Source of the DNA: Oscillospiraceae bacterium
GTDB taxonomy: Bacteria; Bacillota; Clostridia; WRLR01
Length of the DNA stretch: 36,047 nucleotides
NCBI GenBank assembly: GCA_009777515.1
Contig: WRLR01000032.1
Coordinates: 1-36,047, forward strand
Direction: 5' to 3'
A program made the translations under genes and the position numbers. The notes under the pieces were generated by a model. The model ran no database searches, had not been told where the DNA came from, and was given only the letters and a program-made list of their open reading frames with translations. Below, one piece after another: positions 1 through 7,590 of this stretch. Position 1 is the first letter of the stretch; the number at the start of each line of letters is the position of its first letter.

Positions 1-64
1 GGAAGCTGGGGTTTGGTATGCAGTTAGTGTGATTTCAATTCCAGCAAGCGCGATATGAATTGCC

Positions 65-1312
65 TCAACATGAAGCAATAAAAGATTTTGGGCCGCGTGT
101 GGTGTAAATCCAGTCCTCAAAGAACTGTTCGAGGCCTGGCTTGTTGCATAGGTTTATGTACTCATTGCAAAATATTTCCATATTCACAGGGGTTTCTTTG
201 TATCTCTTTAAAAATGTCCTTGTTGCTTCCTCAAATGTTTCGACGCCGACGAACTCGCTCAATTTATGCAAGCAAATAGCTCCGATAGTATAGCATAAAT
301 CCCCGTATTGATGCAGACCGAACTCTATTATCGGAACATTCGCGTCATATCGGGCAAGCTGGTTTTTATATGCACCGATATATTCAATAAGCCTATAATC
401 GTCATTCAATAAATGCTCCATGACGCGCATTTCAAAATAGCTGGTAAACGCTTCGTCAAAGAAGCGTGCCCTCTGGGTTAGGGCGTCTGCTTTTACGTTC
501 CAGCCAAGATGAATAAACTCATGGATGATTTGGTTCATGGATTTTGTTGCGCCAAATGCGGATTCATCAATAAACACGGTTATATATGTAGCAAACGACC
601 CGAAACGGTTCGGTATTGCGGCATAATTCGTCCTTGAGCTTATATCCTTTGAGCCAAAATGCTCATTCATAAAGTCATGAGCAGTTTTCAACGTGTTTTC
701 TAGCTGGCCGACATCTGTTTCGCTAAATAAATAGAATGTGCCGAAAGACAGTTTTTTCACAATGTATTTTGCAATGGCAATAGAAATGTTGATTCGGTCA
801 GACCAAAACACTTGTTTTTTTATGCCGTTTTCAATAATTCTCTCAACATCAGGCATACATGAAACCGCCGTGAACTCTTCCGGCATGGCTACAGCTACGT
901 CAATGGCCAGCTTTGTCTCCAAAAAATCTGAAAGTGAATTACTGTCGCCGCCATCGAAGAAAAGAGGATAGCAAAACGATTCCCACCGCAGAAATGTAAA
1001 ATCCGGCGATATTGTTTCACGTACATACGGGCAGCACCCTGTTTTTCCTGTGAGATAACCGGTATATTTTAGTAAAATTTGATTGAAGGACTTCGGGAGC
1101 TGATATTTTTTTGCTATATATCCGTCAAGGGTTTCGACCGATACCAGCTCTGCGTTTTCGGCAATCATATATTCTTTACCGTCAACAAGGCATTGATTAA
1201 TAATAAAATCCCTGTTTAGAAAAAAATACTCTTGTTTTATTTCGTCCCTTTCATATATAGCCATGACGTCAATCGCGGATTGATATGGCTTTATAAAAAA
1301 GTCAAATTTCAT
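65..1312 (-). CDS. M1-like (gluzincin) zinc metallopeptidase-related protein
   Basis: Probable soluble zinc peptidase or a non-secreted relative of the M1 aminopeptidases; the substrate is unknown. Seen: HEFIH at about residues 264-268, then exactly 18 residues to a Glu (about 287) inside DEAFTSYFE. This is the HEXXH-x18-E zinc-ligand spacing of M1 gluzincins. No signal peptide or membrane segment is visible. At 415 aa it is much shorter than a full M1 aminopeptidase (about 600-900 aa), so only the catalytic core and a short N-terminal part can be present. I chose the ATG at 1312 because AAGGAGAG lies 6 nt upstream; the open frame begins 9 codons earlier without a better site. Bases 1-64 downstream hold nothing I can assign. 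Composition is AT-rich compared with the region beyond 2.4 kb. The peptidase fold is fairly sure, the activity is not. Confidence 0.7.
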   Translation of the reverse strand: MKFDFFIKPYQSAIDVMAIYERDEIKQEYFFLNRDFIINQCLVDGKEYMIAENAELVSVETLDGYIAKKYQLPKSFNQILLKYTGYLTGKTGCCPYVRETISPDFTFLRWESFCYPLFFDGGDSNSLSDFLETKLAIDVAVAMPEEFTAVSCMPDVERIIENGIKKQVFWSDRINISIAIAKYIVKKLSFGTFYLFSETDVGQLENTLKTAHDFMNEHFGSKDISSRTNYAAIPNRFGSFATYITVFIDESAFGATKSMNQIIHEFIHLGWNVKADALTQRARFFDEAFTSYFEMRVMEHLLNDDYRLIEYIGAYKNQLARYDANVPIIEFGLHQYGDLCYTIGAICLHKLSEFVGVETFEEATRTFLKRYKETPVNMEIFCNEYINLCNKPGLEQFFEDWIYTTRGPKSFIASC

Positions 1313-1398
1313 GCTTGCTCTCCTTCTTGGTAAAATCAACGGGGAGGATGATAATTAAATAAAATTCAAGCGGTCGTTCCAATCCACACTCCCTCCCA

Positions 1399-2166
1399 TT
1401 AACTGTCTTGCTTATCAATTTGTATACCATTCAGATAGAGTTCAGATGAGGTTGGCCAAACCCCTCTCAATGGGGCTTGTATTCTGAAAAGCATATAATC
1501 CGTTGAAGCGTCTGCCGATTCTGTGCTTGTCACATAGATTTTTACTACTGAATCGTCAACAGAGAATTTAAAATCGTTTATGCTAACCCCCATATTATAT
1601 GGAGAGTAATATATGAACATATCCCAAGAATCTGGGTCAGAATATATGAATTGATAGTACCCTTCCGCTTGTTCACAAGATAATATCCAACTGTTGATTT
1701 TCTCTATCTCTATCTCATATTTTTCATAAGTAGCAGCCTTATACCCATTGGCGGTTTCCTCATAATGCTTGCCTGTGGCACTGCTATACTGCGTATCGCT
1801 GAACGCAAAAGGATAAATAACCGTTCCAACATCACCGGAGCTGACAATGACGTTATGTGAAGCGCCATCCCAGTCAATGCCCTTAAGGTCACTTGTGCGA
1901 TACTTATCCGGGCAGATATACAATACTTCATTAGTGGCGGCTAAGAGAACAGAAAAGCTCGCAAATACCCCTGACTCATCATCGACTCTCTCTGTTTGCA
2001 AAATATATCTCTCGTCAACCGAGAAAAGAGTTGCCTCCTCATATGCACGTGATTGTTCAATTATTTTTGAATGGATACTAAATGGTAGTAGGAAATACAC
2101 CAAGAGAACAATAACCACGATAATTACTGTTATAATGCCAATTATAATAATTAATCGTTTCTTCAC
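1399..2166 (-). CDS. Membrane-anchored protein of unknown function
   Basis: I do not recognise this family. Seen: a short basic start (VKKR), one long hydrophobic segment rich in Ile and Val (about residues 5-28), then about 225 residues of mixed, mostly beta-predicted sequence. This is the layout of a signal-anchored or secreted protein with an extracytoplasmic domain. Start choice: a GTG at 2166 has GGGAG 9 nt upstream and puts the hydrophobic segment right at the N-terminus. The longer frame from 2229 adds 21 residues with no ribosome site. It lies 86 nt upstream of the M1-like gene on the same strand, so the two may be co-transcribed. AT-rich like its neighbour. No Cys lipobox. Function cannot be inferred. 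Confidence 0.6.
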   Translation of the reverse strand: MKKRLIIIIGIITVIIVVIVLLVYFLLPFSIHSKIIEQSRAYEEATLFSVDERYILQTERVDDESGVFASFSVLLAATNEVLYICPDKYRTSDLKGIDWDGASHNVIVSSGDVGTVIYPFAFSDTQYSSATGKHYEETANGYKAATYEKYEIEIEKINSWILSCEQAEGYYQFIYSDPDSWDMFIYYSPYNMGVSINDFKFSVDDSVVKIYVTSTESADASTDYMLFRIQAPLRGVWPTSSELYLNGIQIDKQDS

Positions 2167-2275
2167 GATCTTTTTCTCCCGAAAAGATATACAACGCCAC
2201 GGCCGCGCGTCCATCTTGATTATCGACAACGCAAAAATGAAACTAATATACAGACTTTAGCTCAATACCCCAAAA

Positions 2276-2303
2276 ATAGCAATAGTAATAGCAATAGCAA
2301 GTA
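2276..2303. repeat. Six-base microsatellite (AGCAAT/AGTAAT)
   Basis: About four tandem copies of AGCAAT with one AGTAAT variant, in the intergenic stretch between the AT-rich genes (ending at 2166) and the GC-rich cassette (beginning at 2422). The rest of 2167-2421 holds no gene or clear hairpin that I can see. Confidence 0.6.
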
Positions 2304-2421
2304 GGCTGCTGTTGTTTGTTTATAACCTTTATAACCAATAATCAAAAACGAAAGGAGCAACCAATCATATCAAAAACCATAAAAACCAATACGTTTTTTT
2401 GACAAGAACCCTAATGGCGCT

Positions 2422-5070
2422 CTAATTTACATCGTTTGCCAGGGTTTTCATTATGTCGAGCGCGAGGAGTGTCAGGAGAGCGGTTTTGTCTGTTAGATTG
2501 GCGCTGACGTCGCCCAGTTCCAGATTATAGAACAGGTCGGGATCGGTGAACACTGCGATGCGCCCTTGGCCGGCGCCGGCGATGCTGTAGAGCGCGTTCC
2601 CGGCGCTGTCAGCCACAAGGGCGGTCCCGCCCGTGACGGCGGAGGCCCGCGCGGTGGGGGCGACGCCGTCGATTATAAGCTCCGCGTTTTGCTCCGTTGT
2701 CGATGTGCCCGGCTTTGGGTTGTAACTGGCCGGGCCCTGTATGTCGGCGTCCACGATTTCCATGCCGGCAAGGGCGAGGAGGCTGTTGGAATGGGCGCCG
2801 GATTCTTTGTTGTCCAATATGAGTAGGACGGCGCCTTCGTTGACATAGCGCATGATCTCCTGCGTATTGGCAAAAGGCTTGGCGGGTTTCGACACCACTA
2901 CCACCCCGCCCTCCCCGGACGCGTCGGCTAGGGCGGAGCGCAAATTGCCGGAGAGCGAAGGCACGTAACCGAGCCTTTGCGTCCATACGTAGAACGTGCT
3001 GAGCTGCCTGTCCATGTTAGCGAGGAAACCATCGATGTCGATAGGCAGTTTTATATCGGAGTACTCGTTTTCAAAACGTATATTTACCATGGGCCTAATG
3101 GGTGCGGGCAGGCCGCCGACATTGGAAGTAATCGAAAACAGCGCCGTGCCGAACAGCGCGGAGGCGGCGAAAGCGCCGCACAGGACGAAGGAGCACCTTT
3201 TTAGCAGAGGGGAGGGCTGCGGGGCATTTGGCCTGGCTGGGCTGCCGGATGCGGGCGCCGCCCTTACCGGTGCGGCTGTCGGCATCTCTTGGTTTACTCG
3301 CTGGAGCAACTCGCGCAGCGACGCGGCGGAGGCCGGTTGCTGTTGCTTCGTTTTACGCTGGAGCAGAGCATTCGGCGTCGAAGCTGCAGCCGGTATATTT
3401 GTAAAATGCCGAAGCAGAACAACCAACGCAGCGGACAGCGCCGCAACCAGCGCCGACGCGAGCATCAGCGGGAGCGATATCGCGCGCGGGGCGACAGGCA
3501 GCACGTTCTCCCTGTTCAACCAGTCCAGCGAGCCGAGCAGCAGTTCCGGCTTTCCGCGCATATGCATCCAGAAATTTGAAAAGACTGTGCTGTCGGTAAA
3601 CGCCAGCACCCTGCCCTTTTTGTACGATGCCGCCGCGCATTGCACAAAGGCGCCGAACTCGACGTTCCCGGAGTTCGTGTCCTCCGGGAAAAAATTGCGC
3701 TGCGAATAGTCCGCCTGATAATTTTTCAACCCGTACCCTAATATGACGTCCTCCGTATACATCGTCGTCTCCAGCGTGTTAGAGGACGCGAACAGAAAAT
3801 GCGGCAGGTCTCTTACAACGGGGTGCGGCATCAACGACGAGGTCTTGTACTCCGACAGGTTGCCCCGGGTCAGCTCATATGTGCAGTCGTGTAGGAAGCG
3901 TATCCCGAACAGGGGCGCGATCTGGTTCAGGTTTGTGCTTGTGCCGAACACGTTGGTGTGGTCGCCGATCAGGTACAGCCCCCCGCCTCTCTCTACAAAG
4001 TTGTGCAACGCCGACACTTCATCGGCGCTGAAGGGCTCGGTGGGCGTTTTAATGATGAAGACATCCGCCTGCGAGAGGAGCTCCGCCGTAATCGGCGCCA
4101 TATTGCGGCTTGTTATATAGTGTTTGTCTATATATTCGTAGAAACAATAATAATTGTAGCCGGATCGCTCACCGAACCAGTTCTCGTCGTATGCCTCGTC
4201 CGTCCACTCCCAGTCGCTGTGGTACTCGTCCACGACGACGCGCCCCGCTTTTGGCGAGCCAGGGTCGCGGAAGCCGAAATATGCGGCGGTGGCCAGCGCG
4301 AGGACAGAAACCGATGCGACTAATATGGCGTATGCGATTTTTTGCGCCGTGACGGCTTTTATTGTATTCGAGGTTGCGGTTCGCGCTGCCTTTGATGCTG
4401 CAGACGCCGCCGCAGCAGTCGGTATGAGCGACATTTTCCCCTTCGCAACTAAAGTCACGCCGCTGGTTTTGCGTTGCCTGGCGTCCGCCGCGTAGACGCG
4501 TGACAGAATGAGGGCAAGGGGCGCCAGCGATACAAATGTTATCGACCTTTCCCAAAATATATTATGGAGCGGGTATTGTATATAGACGAAGATCAGTGCA
4601 GTGTAGCGCATAACAAAATACGCTGCGCAAAGCGCGAGAAGCGCGGCATATTGGGCGGGCCTTGCCTTGCACAGAAGGAGCAGCGCCGCTCCGCCGAGCA
4701 AGATGAGTATGATATAAAACAGCCCGGTCTTTTCCCATACGGCGCTGAAATCCACAGGCGCGTACGGGGTGTCGATCCTTAGCAAATAGTCATTTATTGG
4801 CGTCATAAGGGCGCCGGCGCCGGTTATTGCGCCCAATATATTGATGATGGAGGCGCAAAGCCTTGTGATAAACGGCTCCTTGTGGAATTTCGCGAACACT
4901 GTGTACAGCAAAGGGAACGCGGCGCACTGAGCGGCAAACATGGCGGCGCACTGCACAGCGCTGGTTTTTGCCCTGCTATATACGCCGGATAGCGTCGCGC
5001 GGAGATCCGCAGGCTGTCGTTTTGATTTCGTTTGGGCGTCGCGGCTTTTGAGACGGACCTGCCCCACCAT
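2422..5070 (-). CDS. Multi-pass membrane protein with two GATase-like (DUF4350/GldG-like) modules
   Basis: Likely surface membrane protein; function unknown. Order of parts: N-terminal hydrophobic segments (to about residue 265), a first alpha/beta module (about 275-530) with the motif FVERGGGLYLIGDHTN, a membrane segment near 535-560, a low-complexity Ala/Pro/Gln linker (about 562-625), another membrane segment (about 630-655), and a second, weaker module (about 665-880) with a related VVVVSKPAKPF motif. The GGG-x-LIGDH pattern recalls the class I glutamine amidotransferase-like fold of DUF4350 and GldG-type proteins; no complete Cys-His-Glu triad is evident. It is a paralogue of the gene upstream (5228-7522). 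The frame stays open upstream of this ATG to about 5256 and encodes a further hydrophobic stretch, but has no ATG, GTG or TTG. The true start may be a rare codon such as ATC just after GGGAGG near 5190. Confidence 0.65.
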   Translation of the reverse strand: MVGQVRLKSRDAQTKSKRQPADLRATLSGVYSRAKTSAVQCAAMFAAQCAAFPLLYTVFAKFHKEPFITRLCASIINILGAITGAGALMTPINDYLLRIDTPYAPVDFSAVWEKTGLFYIILILLGGAALLLLCKARPAQYAALLALCAAYFVMRYTALIFVYIQYPLHNIFWERSITFVSLAPLALILSRVYAADARQRKTSGVTLVAKGKMSLIPTAAAASAASKAARTATSNTIKAVTAQKIAYAILVASVSVLALATAAYFGFRDPGSPKAGRVVVDEYHSDWEWTDEAYDENWFGERSGYNYYCFYEYIDKHYITSRNMAPITAELLSQADVFIIKTPTEPFSADEVSALHNFVERGGGLYLIGDHTNVFGTSTNLNQIAPLFGIRFLHDCTYELTRGNLSEYKTSSLMPHPVVRDLPHFLFASSNTLETTMYTEDVILGYGLKNYQADYSQRNFFPEDTNSGNVEFGAFVQCAAASYKKGRVLAFTDSTVFSNFWMHMRGKPELLLGSLDWLNRENVLPVAPRAISLPLMLASALVAALSAALVVLLRHFTNIPAAASTPNALLQRKTKQQQPASAASLRELLQRVNQEMPTAAPVRAAPASGSPARPNAPQPSPLLKRCSFVLCGAFAASALFGTALFSITSNVGGLPAPIRPMVNIRFENEYSDIKLPIDIDGFLANMDRQLSTFYVWTQRLGYVPSLSGNLRSALADASGEGGVVVVSKPAKPFANTQEIMRYVNEGAVLLILDNKESGAHSNSLLALAGMEIVDADIQGPASYNPKPGTSTTEQNAELIIDGVAPTARASAVTGGTALVADSAGNALYSIAGAGQGRIAVFTDPDLFYNLELGDVSANLTDKTALLTLLALDIMKTLANDVN

Positions 5071-5227
5071 GCCCGAAAGGAGCGCGGCTCCGACATAGAC
5101 CGCGAACCATTGCGTCTCCGGGCCGTATAGTTTCGTCGCGGGGAACCACGAGAGCGATATGAAAATGAGCGCCAGCCAAGTTAAGTCGATGATGGGCCTC
5201 CCGGGCGGGTACCGTAATAATTTTGTG

Positions 5228-7522
5228 CTAATTATATAATGTTTTAATGCGCTCCAGCGCTTCTTCTACAAACTCTATGTTGCCCATTCGGTATTCATCT
5301 ATGTTTTCCAGGTTTTTATTTTTTATGAAACTCTCGTCGCCTATGACCAGAATTTCGCCTTTGGAGACTTCCGCCCTGTATATTATAGAGAAGCCCCATA
5401 TCGTCATAAGCGGCTGGGCGTCCAACTCCAGCGCGATCAATACGGGGCACGCGTCCCAGAACGCCATTTCCGGATTGGCCGTGGGCGCTATCCGCCCGAC
5501 CGGGAGGTTGTCAAACATGATGCCGAACAGAGCTGCCAGCTCCTTTGTCGCTTCGGAGCTATCGTAATGCCCGAGCAGTATTATCGCGCCGCCCCTGTCT
5601 AAAAACCTGTACAACGCGGATATGTCCCCATTGGAGTAGGGCTTCGCCGGCCCGTTAATAACCACGGCTTTAATGTCCCTCCCGGGGCCGTCGAGCGCGT
5701 CAGCGAGGCTTTCGTTCAGGTTGAGGTAGGGCAGCATGCCTGTGCGCAGGACGGCGGCGATGAAGCCGTCCACTGCGTTGCCGGTCTTGTCGAACGAGAA
5801 CGCGGGCATATTGTAAGATTCGATGAGGCAGTAGCCGTCAAAAGAGCCGATGTCTATGCCTGCGTCACCTGCCACCTCTGCACGGCGTCCGGAGGTGATG
5901 TGGGCGAAAATATTGTCTACGAATGGCGCGCTGTAGGCCAGCACCGTGTTTTGGAACAGCGTCGTGTCGCCGACGGCCACATATACGCCCCGCCCATACC
6001 GCGCCTCCGCCATCAGTACCAAGTCCCCTACCCGCTCCCCCCTGGAAAACACCATGTCGCCAAGATACCCGTCCGCTTCGTTGGTAATGTCACCTGCGTC
6101 GGAGTAGCCTGACTTCGCTATCAGCAGCGGCTTTGCGCGGTATCCGCACGAGAGGGACGCGCCGACGACGATGTTAAGCTGGCGATCCACTATGCCGCTA
6201 AAAATGGGGCTCTTGCGCGTTATGAAGGCATTCGGCCAAAAACTTTGGAACGGCACCGCGCTGTCAAAGTTGAATTCTATGCCGACGGGCGAGAGCAGCC
6301 TGTTGAGCGGCCTGCGGATCTGCTCGTCGCCCGTATGGTCGCCGACGGCCAGCACACCGCCGCCGCCGCGCACAAAATCGGCAATGGCTGCAGTCGCTTC
6401 CATGGATGGCGATATGAGCGGGTTGATCACGACGAGCGCCGCTGCGCCTTCGAGGCGCGCGGCGTCGACCTCGCCCACGATTTCGCAGGCGTAGCCCCGC
6501 TCTTCCAGATAGCGTGGCAGGACGCCGAACATCCCGACGCGCTCAAGGCCGTATATGCCTTTTTGCGGCACATTGAAATCTATGCCCGTGTCCCAGAAGA
6601 CAACGCGCCCACCGGACGCGGGCGGGGCCTGTGAGTCGTGCGGGGCCGGCAAGGCGGGCGGTGCGGGCGGATTGTAGGCCAGCAGGGCGACGCACACAGT
6701 TATTGCCACCGCTTGCGCGCATAATATGTATACACCCCTACGGGGTTTATGGAAAAGAGCGCGCATAAAACCCGTCGCCTGATACTCATGGCTCAGCCCT
6801 CTGTGCCGGATCGAAAATACCGCCGCCAATAGCGCAAACAGTAAAAACCGGTAGTCGAGCGGGCCCGTAAGCGGCTCGACCTTGTAGAGCCCCAGCCCGA
6901 TGCTGTTTTCGGCCAGAACCGTCCAAAACCCGATATAGAAAGACCATGCCGCCAGGTACAGCCCCGTGTCGATAAGGAAGCGTCGGATTGCCACGACCGC
7001 GCCGCCCGTTCTGCCCGCAGCCGCTAAAGCGGTCATGCTGGCCGCTTTTGAGGCAGTTTCGGCCGATGAAACGGTCGCACCGGCTGCAGTGGCGGCCGCA
7101 CCGGATCTATCGCCCCTGTTCCCAACTCTGCCGCCTCCCCCCACGCCTCCATCTACACCGCAGGCGACTGCGGAAGCAATGACGAACAGCGTGAATAGAT
7201 CGAGGCCGCTGTATGTGATGCCCATGGCTATCGGCCTTGATATAATCCATCCAATCACGCCGGAAAACAATACTGAAAAATCGGCCAGCAGTAAATAGAA
7301 GACAGACGAGTACTCACGCAGTAGCCAATATAGGGCATAAAAAAACAGGACCCCGCCATGTATTGCGTACAGGGCGGGCCCGTTATTATTTTTATTGACA
7401 AACTGGCGCGCGGCGCGCCAAACATATACCACGGCTCCGGCTGCGGCAACAAAGAAAAGATAGCGCGGCGACGAGCCAAGTAGGCCGGACGCCGCCGCGA
7501 TTATAAACAGAAAAAGCGACAT
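5228..7522 (-). CDS. Paralogous multi-pass membrane protein with two GATase-like modules
   Basis: Second copy of the architecture found in the downstream gene. Seen: hydrophobic N-terminal half with several membrane segments, interrupted by a Gly/Ala/Thr-rich low-complexity block at about residues 121-180 and ending in a strong membrane segment near 260-285. Then an alpha/beta module (about 300-540) opens with VVFWDTGIDFN and carries FVRGGGGVLAVGDHTGD, and a second module (about 545-760) carries INGPAKPYSNGD and LDRGGAIILLGHYD. These resemble DUF4350/GldG-like domains, which bind or sense ligands at the envelope in other systems; that is family knowledge, not shown here. The ATG at 7522 has no clear ribosome site, and a tandem repeat lies directly upstream. 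It sits 68 nt below the Cys-rich SLH gene on the same strand, so probably one operon. Confidence 0.65.
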   Translation of the reverse strand: MSLFLFIIAAASGLLGSSPRYLFFVAAAGAVVYVWRAARQFVNKNNNGPALYAIHGGVLFFYALYWLLREYSSVFYLLLADFSVLFSGVIGWIISRPIAMGITYSGLDLFTLFVIASAVACGVDGGVGGGGRVGNRGDRSGAAATAAGATVSSAETASKAASMTALAAAGRTGGAVVAIRRFLIDTGLYLAAWSFYIGFWTVLAENSIGLGLYKVEPLTGPLDYRFLLFALLAAVFSIRHRGLSHEYQATGFMRALFHKPRRGVYILCAQAVAITVCVALLAYNPPAPPALPAPHDSQAPPASGGRVVFWDTGIDFNVPQKGIYGLERVGMFGVLPRYLEERGYACEIVGEVDAARLEGAAALVVINPLISPSMEATAAIADFVRGGGGVLAVGDHTGDEQIRRPLNRLLSPVGIEFNFDSAVPFQSFWPNAFITRKSPIFSGIVDRQLNIVVGASLSCGYRAKPLLIAKSGYSDAGDITNEADGYLGDMVFSRGERVGDLVLMAEARYGRGVYVAVGDTTLFQNTVLAYSAPFVDNIFAHITSGRRAEVAGDAGIDIGSFDGYCLIESYNMPAFSFDKTGNAVDGFIAAVLRTGMLPYLNLNESLADALDGPGRDIKAVVINGPAKPYSNGDISALYRFLDRGGAIILLGHYDSSEATKELAALFGIMFDNLPVGRIAPTANPEMAFWDACPVLIALELDAQPLMTIWGFSIIYRAEVSKGEILVIGDESFIKNKNLENIDEYRMGNIEFVEEALERIKTLYN

Positions 7523-7590
7523 TATGTGATCGTTATCGTTGTGTTTTTCGTGATCGTCGTTGTCGTTATCGTATGCTAGTTATGCTCTGT
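7523..7590. repeat. Short tandem CGATAACGA/CGACAACGA-type repeat between two genes
   Basis: On the minus strand this gap is built of near copies of GATAAC and GACAAC. It occupies the place where a ribosome site for the next gene would be expected and carries no obvious Shine-Dalgarno. It is one of several gene junctions in the window filled by short tandem repeats. Confidence 0.5.

Noticed and set aside
2352-2402. Plus-strand gene after AAAGGAGC
   Set aside because: No start codon at the right distance and a stop after about ten codons.
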